Below are positions 22,493 to 35,724 of a stretch of 64,000 nucleotides of DNA, piece after piece. This DNA is from Salticus scenicus (taxonomy: Eukaryota > Arthropoda > Arachnida > Araneae > Salticidae): positions 51,559,153-51,623,152 of the forward strand of contig OZ005657.1 of the NCBI GenBank assembly GCA_963930645.1, read 5' to 3'. A program made the translations under genes and the position numbers. The notes beneath the pieces are model-generated. The model did no database searches. It was not told the DNA's origin and was given only the letters and a program-made list of their open reading frames with translations. Every line of letters begins with the position of its first letter. Within the stretch, counting starts at the first letter, position 1.

Positions 22493-24250
22493 TAAATTTT
22501 CCATGGCTTTCTTGGAAATTCGTATAAATACGTCTAGGACTCTTTAAAATTAAACCCACAGTGGACATTCCTCCCAGGTCTGGGATCCACTTGTGACCAA
22601 TTGGTTTTACCTTAGCCTCTACACTACACCACCATTATTATATTTATGACACCCATTAGTCACTCTAAAATATAATCACTATAAATTTCTTTACAGTTCA
22701 AAAAATTGTAACTAAAAATGTGCGAAAATGCTTTTAAAAATAGCACTTCACGAGCAGTTTATTTCCTAAAGGGATAAAAGGTTTTACAAAAGAAAAATTC
22801 TGTTCAAATATGCATTTTTAGTAAAACAGGAAATATTAAGGTTTTTTTTTTTTTTTTTTTTTTCCGAAAGGGTGGTAAAAACCATGGAGAAAATGATGGG
22901 CAGGGGGAAATGATCGGACAAAGGTCAATTGCTTAAATTATGGACCTGTGTCTTATTGAGAATTCCCATCGTGAGGTCTTTCTAAGGGATTTTAGCCCAT
23001 ATTAACGCGAGTTTCGGCTAAAACCGCAGAAATCACGGAACGGTTAGGTCGACGAATGTGATCTGGGATCGAACCTGGCACTTCTCGTCTGTCAGCTTTG
23101 AGCACTGAACCGGTTGGCCACTAGTGGGGCGTTAAAGTGTGAGTGATGTGCTGTGTGGGTGAAGGACCAATTGACTTTACGAGGGTTATAGTAGAACAAG
23201 GTGGAATGTTCTCCATGAGGAGAGGAGGAGTCTTTCTTCGATGTTCAAGCCCATATTCACGCGAGTTTCATAGAAAACTACGAAAAACTCCAAACAGCTA
23301 GGTCGATGACCACAACTTGGGTTTGAACCTGGCACTTTCTATCTACCAGCTGCGAGAGATCTTTCCGGCCATTGGTGTGGTGTTATTTTGTGGGACAATT
23401 GACAGTGAGAGTTATTCATTATCTATTAATTTTTTATCCATTCAAAAGCCCTGCTGCCCCTCCCATAGCGTTTGAGAGTTTTTTCTCTCGAAACTGGTAG
23501 CTGGATGGTGCCAGTTTCGAACAAAAGTCGCGTCCGTCGATTCAGCCATTCGTTGATATATGTGATTTTCTTGAAAATTCGCTTAAACACATTCTAGGAC
23601 ACTTTAAATCACCCACACGTATGGTAATGCCTAGGTCCCACGTTTATTACGCGCATGGTAATGTCTAGCGTAGGAAATTGTCTATCATTTTCTACACCAC
23701 TACTTTCCATTCAAACGGGTTAGGACCCTTTTGAAAGATCCCCACAGCACCTATATGCCTAGGACCCTCGTGAAGTCAACCGGCTTCAATCCCAGACACC
23801 AAACACACACGCACACAGTCCATTCAAAAGTTTCGAAACCCTTAAATTTATAATTGTTTTCAATAAATAAATATAATAAAGTTTTAATATTTGGTTTTGA
23901 AGCTATAAAGTGCAAAAGATGCACTTATAATAAATTCCCCGATCGAATAACATGGGGTTCGGCTGCCTTTAACGATAGTTGGAGCGTCCCCTAATCAAGC
24001 CCTAAATTCTAAGTAATCTGATTTTGTCTCACACGATGCAATTACGTAGCATAATTTCAACGCGGTGGAGCGGTTTTGCGCTCAAAGCTGGCAGACGAGA
24101 ATTGCCGAGTTCGATCCCAGGTCGTGCTTATCGACCTAACTGTTCATAAATACGAGTTTAGGAAGAACTTTAGAAGAACTATCACGCAGAGCACATCACC
24201 TTTGACCTAGGATCCTCGTATAGTCAATCGGTTTTACTCCAAAAACACAC
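22493..24250. mobile_element. cluster of six SINE family A copies in both orientations
   Basis: Recognisable pieces: plus 22493-22630 (3' half), minus 22935-23130 (near complete, GGATCGAACCTGGCACTTCT on the plus strand), minus 23160-23385, plus 23445-23645 (divergent head), plus 23690-23800 (3' part) and plus 24062-24250 (GGAGCGGTTTTGCGCTCAAA, GTTCGATCCCAGGTCGTGC). Divergence varies between copies, so they did not arrive together. Inverted pairs such as 23160-23385 and 23445-23645 could form hairpin RNA if read through. Confidence 0.75.
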
Positions 24251-25131
24251 AAACTGAACGCATTACAAATTTCGTTGTAGTGGCCTAAAATTCAGGGTGG
24301 TTATAATTAAACTTTCCCTATAAACAACAGCCTAAGGCGCAAACGAGTGAATCGAATACAACGAAATTTGGTATAATATAGACTATACACGAGATGCGCT
24401 CACGGAATTTGGCAAAAAAAAAAAAAAAAAAAATGTTCCAAAATGTTCAATAGAGCGCGCTTTTTCTGGAAAAACATTAAATTTAACACAATAAACAACC
24501 AAAACGGAATACAGAAACAATATTAACATTTATTGACTAGTTTCTGACCACCTTTTTATCGAAAATGCTTGAATAGGTCTAAGCTATTAAGTGTTTCGCA
24601 TTTTGGAATTTCTGCAAAATAAATTAAATTCGAGACTCTTTCAATTTATTTTCTAAAGAAATAATTTCAATGTTTGGATTTACAGTAATATCCACTGTTA
24701 ATTTATCTATTTCATATTTATTAATTCGTCATCCATTGTAACTGAAATGAACACATTGAAAGTTCAACATGGCTATTCTTGTAACAAAACGCGCATTACT
24801 TCTCTAATCATCCACTCTAATTCGTTGAAAATAGAGGCACACCCTTGAAAATAGTGGTGGTCTTGACCACCAGCAGAAAGACCTCCCTGATCTGGAGTTT
24901 TATCTATCTTAGTTTTTAAATATTTTAGTAAGATACTAAAACTCTAAAACCATTTGATTTCCCCTTTGCAGATGTAATTCATTGTCGTCATTTGGAGGTG
25001 GTGAATAAAAGAAATGGACTAAACTTCCTAATATTCTTTTTGAAATTTAATATTATTTGTTTTACGTAACTGTCAAAAGATGGCAGCATCAAACTTATAG
25101 TTCTTTAAAGTTAGATTCCGTTTCGATTCTA

Positions 25132-25162
<31 letters not shown>

Positions 25163-25521
25163 GATTATCATCTTTCTGCATATTTATATTCTGCATATTA
25201 TCTTTTATTATTATTATTTACTTTTTAAAGGCTGCTATGCATCTACGGAATCCCTCATATTCAGAGCTTAAAGTTGATTTTTTTGATTCGTTAATTCACT
25301 TCTTTCGTATCCTCTTTTTTTCTCATGACCAATTTCAGAGGTAAACGGAAGCCACTTTTCTGTGAAATTGTTATACTAATACCAAAGCTTTTTCTTTGCT
25401 TGTTTATATAAAAGATAAAAGATTCTTAAAGGGGAACATTTTGAGGAAGAATAATTAACTGACTTTAACAATCTAAAAATAGCTTCAAATTAAAAATATT
25501 GAATTTTTCAATTCGCATCAT
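24251..25521. other. gene-free stretch
   Basis: TCAGGGTGGTTATAATTAAA at 24292 looks like a DNA-transposon end. Poly(A) at 24413-24433 and poly(T) at 25133-25159. No gene. Confidence 0.4.
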
Positions 25522-25731
25522 TTAACCCTTTCAGGGGTGGTGGTATATATTTTATACCACCTAATTTCCGTTCTCAACTGCAAAAATTCATCCCAGAAAT
25601 ATTATATAAAATTTTACTTTTTTAACTTATCTGAAAACATTCATTTATTACTTTTCTTCTAATCTTGATCTCAGACTCTGGTGGCATTTGGTTTTAAATG
25701 AACTTAAATTCATTGCCCCTGAAAGGGTTAA
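25522..25731. mobile_element. TTAA-flanked palindromic MITE
   Basis: Begins TTAACCCTTTCAGGGG and ends CCCCTGAAAGGGTTAA. A second small palindrome (GTGGTATATATTTTATACCAC) lies near the left end. No coding capacity. Confidence 0.75.
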
Positions 25732-25879
25732 AGAAAAAAAAAAGGGTTTTAATAACCGTAACTTCATTACCCATACATCTCAGAAATTTATTGAGGGTGG
25801 GGAACGACAACGGGCGCCACGAATTCGTATAGTTTTAACTCTATAGGAAAATTTTTTTAACGGAATTACTCATTATATA

Positions 25880-25918
<39 letters not shown>

Positions 25919-26404
25919 CCGTTTTCTCTTTCGGAAGATTCACATATTTATTCTCGTTGTCCAAAAATTTATATTTTTAAATTTCATTGTTTTATTTTGT
26001 AGCTATAAATGGCGAAAAATGCAGTTAGAACATTTTTCGCATTCTCTAGCTCCAGTATACATTATTAAAAATTTTGAAAATAGTTCTTTAAAAAACAAGA
26101 ATAAATTTAACAGCAGTGAGTTTTTTTAATGTGAAAACGGAATTTTAAAATATGCATTAGGTAATGAATAATTCTGTTAACAAATTTCTTTACAGAGTAA
26201 CATGGCAGTAGTTGACGTCGATGATAGGAAAAGAACCCCTTTAAATCTTTATTTAAAGTAGAGAAAACAAATATATAAAATCAATTAACTTTTTAAGTTT
26301 CTTTTACACGTCAACTGCTGTAATAAGAAGTTCATGTGAAAAGGAAAAAGAAAGAAAGAAACTGGGGTCTAAAATATCAGATTTACCAAGTATAATATTA
26401 ATAT

Positions 26405-26545
26405 ATATATTTTAAAACTTCTTAACACACCATAAATTTTAAGCCAGCACAACCGGTTTCGAAAGAACGTAGTCTTTCTTCATCAGGTGCAAAAGAACAC
26501 GTGCTACTGCCTTGGAGGCAAAAGCAGGGCAAAATGCAGAGGGGG
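26405..26545 (-). repeat. single-arm hammerhead-bearing repeat
   Basis: This stretch carries the ACACCATAAA flank, the second-family hammerhead and a following GC-richer segment (GCACGTGT..., CCTTGGAGGCAAAAGCAGG). It is not a foldback, so one arm was lost or never formed. No coding frame is attached. Confidence 0.5.
26447..26490 (-). ncRNA. hammerhead-ribozyme-like motif, second sequence family
   Basis: On the minus strand: GCAC (26490-26487), CTGATGA (26486-26480), extra A, stem II GAAAGA (26478-26473) with TCTTTC (26466-26461), GAAA (26460-26457), palindromic ACCGGT, T at 26451, then GTGC (26450-26447) closing stem I. Every stem differs in sequence from the 45.7-kb copy yet still pairs, which is strong evidence for conserved structure. 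The sequence after it (ACACCATAAA on the plus strand) is shared with the other family. Confidence 0.6.
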
Positions 26546-26844
26546 AGGAGCAACGCAAACAACCAATAGGAAGCATCATGCAGGACCAATCAGAGAGGAA
26601 CACACAAACACAAACACCAAAAAAAAATATTAATCACTGTAAATGACAGTAGAGAAAAATTACATTACTTTTAAAGCTGTATGACTAATGAAACTGTTTC
26701 TTCTTCACAAAACTATATTTCTTTACATAAAAAAAAAAAAGCACGTAGCAAGTGTGGCCAAACCGCGGCCCGTGGCTAAATTAGCGGAATTTATAAACTT
26801 ATGTCTTCTCTTAATACAGTGACAGTTTTGAAATATGTTATGGT

Positions 26845-27030
26845 GTTAGATTTAAGGCCAATTCACTATACGAGGGTCCTAGGCTTGTGTGGTGTACCCT
26901 CCGTGGAGGGGTGGGGGGGGGTCTAAGGGAGAATAACATGTTGTCCTTATTTACTCGACTTTAGGAGAAAACCACGTAAAGAATCTAACGGCTAGGTCGA
27001 CGAGCGCATCCTCAGATCGAACCCGGCAGC
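26845..27030 (-). mobile_element. SINE family A copy, 5' end missing
   Basis: On the plus strand: GAGGGTCCTAGGCTTGTGTG, CCTCCGTGGAGGGG, GGAGAAAACCACGTAAAG, GGCTAGGTCGACGAGCGC and GATCGAACCCGGCA mirror the complete copy. The box A part is missing beyond 27030. Confidence 0.75.
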
Positions 27031-27097
27031 GTTTCTTCATAATGTTTACGCGTACAGAGCAGCGGGGAGCATTTTCACAGCAAGCACCCAGTGTTGG

Positions 27098-27320
27098 GTA
27101 TAATTGTTTAAAAAGTAATTGAATTACAATTAAATTACAATTATAATTATTTAACTGTCAATCGATTAACAAGTAATTGATTACAAATAAATTGAATTAT
27201 TACAAATAAATTGAATAAGTAATTCAATTTATTTGTAACCAATTACTTATTAATTGATTGACAGTAAAATAATTGTGATTTAATTGTAATTCAATTACTT
27301 TTTAATCAATTATGTCCAAT
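27098..27320. mobile_element. palindromic hAT-like MITE
   Basis: Ends CAGTGTTGGGTATAATTG and CAATTATGTCCAATACTG enclose a nearly complete palindrome of AATTAC/GTAATT units centred near 27210. AAGCACC occurs just outside both ends, a probable target duplication. Confidence 0.75.
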
Positions 27321-27644
27321 ACTGCGAAGCACCGAAATCTCGCCTCCCAGTGATTCGCGGAGACTTCGACAATGATGTTCTGTTTCAGAAGAATAAACTA
27401 TGAAGTCAATGGAGTTTTAATATCGTTATTTTTAAATAATATATTTAATGCCTAAATTTATCAAGAAATCTCCACTCTTTAAATTTAATTTAACAAGGCT
27501 AATGAAGAAACAAAATTATAATATTCTAATTTAAAGCCTTTAAAATTGCATTTGCAATACGTTTCAAAAAAATTATTTTATGATTGAAAAATCAATGTCA
27601 TAAATTAAAATTTAATATTTTTTTCCCCCTAATTATTTGACGAA

Positions 27645-28500
27645 TTTTTACTTTCTCTTATCCATAAGATTACTTTCTCTTATCCATAAAAGATAAAAAG
27701 GAAATGTTGCTTTCGAGTCAAATTTTAAATTTATTTATTTATTTGCTATACTTAAACGTTGAGAGGTCCCCCGAATCTGAAAACACGATTTTTTAGCTAT
27801 TGAATTCTCTGTTTATGAGTCTGTTATCTGTATAACTCAGAAACAAACATCAGCGGGAAGTTTGAGGTCATTATTCTAAATATTTTGTATATGAGAAGGT
27901 TACTCAAAAATTGTTGTTGGGATCGAACAAATTGACTTTATGAAATGAGCTCTCCTCTCTGAGCCACACTTACGCATTTTTTTTTTTTTTTTTTTACATT
28001 CTCTTATCCATATATTATAAAGAATAACTGGTACTTTTGGCACACATTTTCCGAATTTAGTTTTTACTAAACTTAAACGTTTAGAGGTGCCCTGAATATA
28101 AAAATACGATTTTTAGCAATTAGTCCCTCTGCCTGCGAGCTGTTATCTATAAAACTCAAAAATAATTATTCGCAGGAAGTCTAAGCTCAGTATTCTAAAT
28201 ATTTTTCATATAAGAAGGTTATTTAAAAATTGTTATTGGGATCGAACAATCTGGCTTTATGAAATGAGATCTCCCCACTCAGCCACACACACGCGCGCGC
28301 ACACTCACACACACATTTTTTTCCCTCCCACCTATATATTCTAGAGAAATTTTATTGTTGGCTCATATTTTCGAAATTGAGATTTTGCTACATTTACACA
28401 TTTTGAGGTTCTCTGAATCCAAAAATCAGGTTTATAGCAGTTGGTCTGTGTGCGGTTGATTTGTCTTTGTGTTTGTTATCATCTTAAATCAATGCACTTG
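27645..28500 (+). repeat. three tandem 5' fragments related to repeat C
   Basis: Fragments start at 27645 (TTTTTACTTTCTCTTATCC), 27985 and about 28325. Each contains GAGGTnCCCtGAAT and GTTATCTnTAnAACTCA-type text. The first two also share GGGATCGAACAAnnTGnCTT and CTCAGCCACAC, which on the minus strand looks like a degraded tRNA head. A (CA/CG)n run lies at 28286-28315. Confidence 0.55.
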
Positions 28501-28779
28501 AAATGCACTCTAAGCAATTTCCTTGCATAAATGCATCTGAATTCTTTTGTGGGACCCTGGGTAAACTAATCATGAATGATTTTCATCCCACTTCTATACG
28601 AAACATGCTTTTATCCATATAAAAATATGCGTTCAATTTATTTTACTTGTGTAATCTAAAGATATTAAATTGTATCTATCAGAAATTTTGCACATAGACG
28701 TAATGTATTTGAATTCTTTTGGAAGTTATTGTGCAAGAACTGTTTATTCTTTTCTCCGAGTTTGGGCTTACTGCCTAAC

Positions 28780-29306
28780 AGACAACGACTTTCATTTTCT
28801 TAATGACTTTACATTTCACACCGAGTCTTCGGCTCTCACTAAAGTCTACTGATTCTGCTTTGAAACGAGAAGAATAGACCACGGTATCCTTAATTCCATG
28901 TAGGTCTACTGAATCAGGGTTTTAATTTCGTTGTTAACTGTAAGACACCATCATGAGTGACGTCATCACACTAAGTGAAAAAATAAGGCATTGTGAAATG
29001 CGTGATGTGTATCTTGATTTCTTGTTCTGTGAACAATATGCCTCTTACTGGGAAACATCATTATCATCATCAAAATCGATTTTGATTACAATTTTACAAT
29101 GCCTTGTTTTTCACGTACTGTGATGACGTCAGTCATGACGGCGTCTTACGACTTGCAACAAAATTAAAGCCTTTAATCAGTAGTCTTACACGAAATTAAG
29201 GATAGCTTGATCTCTTCTTTACGTTTCGAAGCAGAATCAGTAGACTTTAGTCTGAACCAAAGACTCAGTAAGAAATGTGACGTCATTAAAAAAATGAAAG
29301 TCGTGC
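28780..29306. repeat. 530-bp foldback repeat
   Basis: CGACTTTCATTTTCTTAATG at the left is mirrored at 29285-29306. The arms share AAAGTCTACTGATTCTGCTT, TGACGTCATCACA and AAGGCATTGTGAA. The loop is 29010-29085. Non-coding. Confidence 0.8.
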
Positions 29307-30521
29307 TCTGGTTGGCACATAACAGTTGTTATTTTTCTTTTTTTCTTAACCTGCTAGCGCTGCCGATTTTCGTGCTAGAGGTACCGTTCTAACGCTATTT
29401 ATGTTTTTTTGCTATAGAGATTCCATTTCAATAAAAAAAAGTAGGTGTTGCCATTTGAAATTTTTGAAATTTTGTCACTGTAACCGTAACTGTTATAGTT
29501 TAACTGTTGTTTTTTATATAATTCTTGAGCGCATACCTCAAAATACCTTCCACCAAAATTCTATTCAGTTACTGTGAACGGTATGACAGCTATGGTCTCA
29601 TATATCGGGGTAGTTTTTTTTATAATCACCCTGTATAATGATCCTGTTCTATCTCTAACCATTTTCAGGTTACTGTCAATAAAATGAAATTCTTTTAAGC
29701 TTTCGCAAATTATTCTTTTTTAATTTTGGAGTTTCAAAATACGCTACATAAGATAAATGCATATGTTAGGGAATAACAGAAAACCCGTAAAATAATATAT
29801 ATTTGAGAATATAAAGATTTAATGAGTTGTTATAAGGGCTAAAACGCGAAAAAGAGGCAAAATATAAGTATTCGTGAAAATATTTAATCCACACGCTTCT
29901 AACTACAATAGGTGGAATTTACCAAAAAGTTGAATATTATAGAAATTTTTGAATATGCTTACAATAAACCACATTAGTTTAATAATATTGGCGATACCTA
30001 AGTGTTTGTTTGCTAGATAATAAGAATTTTTACGTACGTTTAAAAAAGAGGCATTATTTTACAATTCATTTCTTACAGAGATGCAGTTTCACTTGTATCA
30101 TAATTTTATTATATGCCCTCATTTATAATTTCATTAAACAAACGAACATTTATAGAGAGAAAATAATAATTTAAAGTAATATAAGCTTATTCTTCAAACT
30201 TAAATTTACAAAATAATATTACAAATCGATCGGTACCAGCCGCATGCTTCTACGACAATTTACGGCAAAAATGAATGGGAGGGGTGTGGCTTTTTTTTTT
30301 CTGACTGTATGTTACAGCTTACAACGACGCGAGGCCATTCACAAGCATGTTTGATAAAATACGTCAACTGACTTTCGAGGCAATAGGGCAAAAAGTGAAT
30401 AATAAGATAATTGATGAAACAATGAAGAAATCTTTATTAAAAAGCTTATTAAATTAAAAAATATATAAAAAAAAATATTAATACATTCCTTGCGAGTCGT
30501 ACAAAAGTACGCATTTTAGAA

Positions 30522-30553
<32 letters not shown>

Positions 30554-31689
30554 GCCTTTAAGAGTTAAAGGAAACTTAAAAAAAAAATGTTTTATCGTAT
30601 TCTTCTCCATTAATTTTTGTTCCATCATGAACGGAGTGGTCCTTTCCTAGCCTTTTTCCAGTACACTTTCGGAAATGAAAAATTTCTTCCTTTTATGCTA
30701 CTACTGTTTTTATAGAATAATCTATATACTATCCAACCCTTTGACTATGGTTGTCATCAATAAGTGATTTAGCAAGTCTGAATTGTATTCCAGAGGTCGT
30801 TAGTAGATGATTCCTTCCTTCTAACAGCATTTTCAGGCCCGCCTAATTTTCTAATTTAAACAGCAAGACCGCATTTTCACGTTTTTTAAAAAAATTCATT
30901 GCTATAAATAAAATATCTCCGTACATTTGTGTGATTAAATAGAATAGTGGTTATTCTTAAAAAATAGTAGTGGTATGTGAATAATGCTTATGTCTGTATT
31001 TCATTTACCATGGGATTAGTAGTAAAGTAAAATCTGTAGGCGTGGTAAATTATCCCAACACTCCTTTTCTATTTAAAAATTGATGAAGATCGACATTTTT
31101 TGCGTTTTGCGTTTTAGTTATATGTAGTTTTACCCATAATTAAAGGGTTATTTACAGTGCAATTGTATAAAATTACTATAGAGAGTTCTGTACAAAAATA
31201 GCGGTAGCAAAAAAGTAGAAATTTTTCATCGCTGAAAGGGTCTAGGGAAAAGGCGAAGAGTATAACACTTGATATCGTCAATAACATTTAGTACATTAGT
31301 TGCTGATGATAAAATATAAATTAACTTGTGATATTCGAATAATTAAGATGATAAACAGTGCCAAAATATAAAATATAGAAACACATTTCAAGGCCGATTA
31401 CTCGGCAGATATATCCACTGTCTTTAATAAAGAAAGAGAGCAAGTATGCGAGAAAAAAAAAAATAATAAGAAAAAGAAAAGATTGGAATTGCATTATTCG
31501 AATATTTTCTGATTTCCTTTTCTTTATTATTATTATTATTTGCAGATGAAGTTTATCGTTTTACTCTACGTAAAAGCAATTTGTTAAATAATGTAACGTT
31601 TTAGACGAAAGCCGAAAGCCGAATGACAGGACCTACTCTTTATTATATCAAAATATCCGGATGACAATTTATTTAGCTATCTATAGCAT
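29307..31689. other. gene-free AT-rich stretch
   Basis: A transposon-like end (ATAATCACCCTGTATAA) lies at 29620-29636. A poly(A) run is at 30528-30553. No gene, RNA or repeat family recognised. Confidence 0.4.
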
Positions 31690-31885
31690 AGCTGCCAATA
31701 TTTTAATTTATTCCGGAGTAATTTTAGCCCCGCCTCTATTTCGTACCACTTATTTTTTTAAAAGTAAATTTTTCTTATTTTATCGAAGTTATGTATTGAA
31801 GAAATTTTTTCTATAAATAAAGTGGTGCGAAATAAAGGCGGGGCTAAAAGTACTCCGGAATAAATTAAAATATTGTCAGCTATGT
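31690..31885. mobile_element. palindromic MITE, copy 1
   Basis: Ends AGCTGCCAATATTTTAATTT and AAATTAAAATATTGTCAGCT; arms also mirror ATTCCGGAGTA and GCCCCGCCT-TATTTCG. About 196 bp. Second copy at 37453-37650; diverged relatives at 34141-34310 and 35270-35350 (TACTCCGGAATA). Confidence 0.8.
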
Positions 31886-32208
31886 CTATAGTCGTACTAG
31901 AGGCGTGGTTATGTAATTCTTATAATAAAATCATATTTGTGACGATTGATTTCGAAACTATTTATTTTTAAACATAACATATTTGCTTAAAATAAATAAA
32001 TAAATAAATAATTTGAAAATCTTTTTAAAAACATAAAAGAAATTGTACGTTTAAGAGGTTAGTTTCGATATCAATCAAACAAATTAATAAATTTTCCCAT
32101 ATCCTTAAATTCACATATAACAGATAGGTTGTATTTTCTCTGTCTGTCCCGGTTTCCGGAAATTTTTAAAAAGAATCAAATAAACATGTATGTATGGGCG
32201 GGGTAGTT

Positions 32209-32460
32209 TTAACCCTTTCACTACCAATATAAACTGCCTTTGGGACCAGTGCTGCCAGATTGAGGGAATTCTTTGTATTTGATATCTACCACTAAATTTT
32301 AAATGCCTAATAACTTCGAAGACTTCTTTGTTAGATGTTTTCGGAATGATTATACAACCGTTGCAATTAAAATTTATTGGTGGATATTCAATAAAAAAAT
32401 TACCTCAATCTGGCAGCATTGCTTGGGACGTATATGTCCCAGTGGTAGTGAAAGGGTTAA
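32209..32460. mobile_element. TTAA-flanked MITE with hAT MITE inside
   Basis: Outer ends TTAACCCTTTCACTACC and GGTAGTGAAAGGGTTAA. The inner hAT-like MITE (32247-32421) runs from CAGTGCTGCCAGATTGAGG to CCTCAATCTGGCAGCATTG and is bounded by TTTGGGAC (32239-32246) and CTTGGGAC (32422-32429), a 7-of-8 target duplication. Confidence 0.8.
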
Positions 32461-34831
32461 TTGAATAAGTACTATTTTTGAATAAAATTTTACAATGTTT
32501 TTATTTTCATGGCTAGTAGTCCATATAAATGTGATATTTTGTAAAACATACACTCTTACAAAGTGGAAATTGCATAATTGACGTGGCATAGTCAATTAAC
32601 TTTTCTACGTAACCCCGCCCTCAAAAACAGCAAATATAAATTTATATCGCCCGTCTTAGGCAGTCATAACGTAAAGACGTAGATTTATGTGGCCAGTCCG
32701 TTAAGTGTTAATGAAGCGCAATTCAAAGTTTTCTAGTAATGATAGATTTTTTTTTTTTTTTTATGTTTATGTGTGTATGAATAATTGGAGGTTTCTTTTT
32801 TTTTTTTTTTCTTTCTGTCTTTTTTTTTTTTTTTTTTTCTCAGTAAGGAAAAAAATTTCATTTATCTATGAGCGAAATTTTTTATTTCACCTCTAAATAT
32901 TATTCCTCCTTTATTATCATTTATTTCTTATTTGTTACAATCGGTTAGTTAAATTTTCAGAGAATTCCTAAGTAATAGTGTGAGATGTGGACTAGTGTGA
33001 GATGTGTGAGAAACATTTTCACTTGAAGATATGAATACAGTTTTTTAATTATTGCATTAAAAACATGACTTGAGGATATATATTAATTATTGCGTATAAA
33101 ATATACAATATTTTATTTAATTGCATATATATATATATATTATTACACATGCCAAAAACTGGAAACTCTATGTATTCTAAAATTAGTTAAGAAATATGGG
33201 AATATATAGAAGCACATAGCTTCAGAGGAGTTATTTTCAGAATAGTTATCTTTACATAATTTAATTGCTGCATTTTCACGAGTAAATAAAACATTTATTT
33301 TCAAACAGTGATTCTACCCAAATGTTTTGTCAACTATGCATAAAATGTGTAATATGTAAAAAATTTCAACTCTCCCCAGTTATTATCCATAAGAAACTTC
33401 TTTATGTTTTAATTTCGCTGACGTTTGATCATTCATGTTCTTCAGTCTTTTCACAATTTAAGAAACTGACTCTGCCGAGACGCAGGAGTTAGGCATTTTG
33501 ACAGATAGCGAAAGACACGTATAGCTTTGTCATTTGTAACGTACCTGCAAGCATTCTAGTTTTCAGTCTCACCCTTCTTTCACACCAATAAATTTAGAGA
33601 ATATTCTCGAAATAGCGTTCTGAGATGCATTTGACGATTTATCTTTAGACCACAGAGTAAAAGCTCTCTAGAAATCCCTAGATCTTAAAAGTCACGTGAC
33701 TTTTGTATTTGCTTTAAATACTGAGTTCTGAATTTTAATGCTGCATTCTGACTGGCTGAAAATTATATAAATCAATAAAGAAACTTTTGTGTGACGTAAA
33801 ATCCATTCAACCAAATATCAAACACAGAAACTAATTTATAGAGCTGCATTTTATAAATAAAATTTGTATAAAACAAAATAATATGCTTCACATATATATT
33901 TATTAATTATACGTATTAATGCATAGATATGTGTGTGTGTCTGTGCGTGTACATATATATTGAGTGAATAGTAAGTAAACGTTTTATTAAAATATGTATT
34001 TTGAGTTGGAGGAACATCATTAAACATAATATATTTGATATTCTAAAATAAAATAATTGTTTTAAAAACTAATTTTACTCTTTTAAAGACTATTTCATTC
34101 ATTCATACCTAGTAATATTCATAATTTATACCGAAATGCAGTTAGCCCCGCCCTTTTTTCACACCTGTATAATTTTTGAGAAATGTTCCCCCAATATGTA
34201 ATTACAATGAAATTAGAAGAAAAATGCTTTTAAAATATACTGGTGTAAAAATAGAGCAGGGTTCACAGTACTCCGGAATAAAGCATAAATATTACCAGGT
34301 ATGTTCCTTTCTAACCAGATTTCTTTTACAAGTACAAGAACTTCATTTAAACTTTAGAAAAATCTCAAACTGCCATGATTTACTTGAATATATTAATCTA
34401 TCCTTGTATTAGTATAGTTTAAAAGCCTCAAGGTGTTGTAAGGGGTGCATTTGTAAACCCTTAAATTGAGAAAAGAAATTATGCGTTTTCTTAAGATCAA
34501 AAGTTTGAATTTTCTTTAAGTTCTTTCATCATTTGCACAAGTAAGTTAGGTGCTAATTAGATTTCGATGTTTGCGCCCAACAGCTGGAATTTAGAAAGTT
34601 TTTCTTTTCCTCCGGTAGCTAATAACATAAGTTCTACAGCACGGAATTGCTTGAAATTGAATGGGACAAGCATAATAAAAGGAAATATACTGATACAATT
34701 TTGGAAAAAATCGTCAGACAGGTAGTGTTACTTTGTGCCTTTATCACGTATATTTTTGACTTCTTAAAAGAAAAGTAATGTATTGGCAATACATCCATTG
34801 ACAAATTGACAAATTATCTTGTAGATGGTAG

Positions 34832-34869
<38 letters not shown>

Positions 34870-35724
34870 AGCAATTTGAAAATGAAATGAAGCGCAAACG
34901 ATCCAGGAAAAGGCAAAAAAAAAAAAAAAAAAAAAAACATAAAACACAACACGAACACGTGCGTGCAATGCAATAAAACTCATAATGATAGACTGTCAAT
35001 GAATTCTATTAATATTTTTATTGCAAAATGAGTTTTGATTGGTTGGTTTCATGAGTAATTCTATACCAATGTTTACGGAAAGATGAAAATGTTGAACAGA
35101 ACTTCACTGTATCACCATATCTAGGGAAATTAAAATCCTTTTCCTGAAATTTCCTAGATTTGAGGTACTTTTCCCTAAATGCCTAGAAATACTTGAATTT
35201 TTTTAGATCTAAAGATAAATCCTTATGTCTGAGAACGCTTCTTAATACAATTACGATTAAATAAGAAGGTAAATACTCTAAAAATATACTGGTGTGGAAA
35301 AAAAAAGCAGAACAGGCAATACTACGGAATATTAATTAGGAGGTTGGTAGGTATGCCATTATGTTCACTGCAATTACCGATGGCACAGGAAACTGAAATT
35401 GACAATCCTGGTCATGTCCGTATTGTTCATATTTCGTGGCTTCTTCTCTGTTACCCAGGCTCATCGTAATTTTCTTTAATTGAGCCTTTATCCCTAAACT
35501 TGTGTGTATGCTTGCTCCCTTTACAGAAAAATAAATAAATAAATAAATAAATTGTTTTATATTAATATTTCATATAAAATTCAATATAGATGGTTGCCCA
35601 GCATTGAATTTCACCAAAAATATACGAAATAGAATATTCATTTTTTCCTGATGAAATTTGACTATGTTTTAACGTTGACGAGTTTTAGGAAGTCTCCAAA
35701 CATAAAAGTAGCGCTATTGCAATT
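32461..35724. other. gene-free AT-rich stretch
   Basis: Poly(T)/(A) tracts at 32750-32840, 34837-34867 and 34915-34937 create homopolymer reading frames. Diverged relatives of the 31690 MITE lie at 34141-34310 and 35270-35350. Otherwise nothing recognised. Confidence 0.4.

Noticed and set aside
24292..29636. CAGGGTGGTTATAATTAAAC and the inverse of CAGGGTGATTATAAAAAAAA as ends of one 5.3-kb element
   Set aside because: The ends match only at the terminal dozen bases, the interior is a patchwork of other repeats, and no transposase was seen. Two solo ends are likelier.
34744..34999. Three overlapping minus-strand frames rich in Phe
   Set aside because: They translate poly(A)/poly(T) tracts; no protein signal remains outside the homopolymers.
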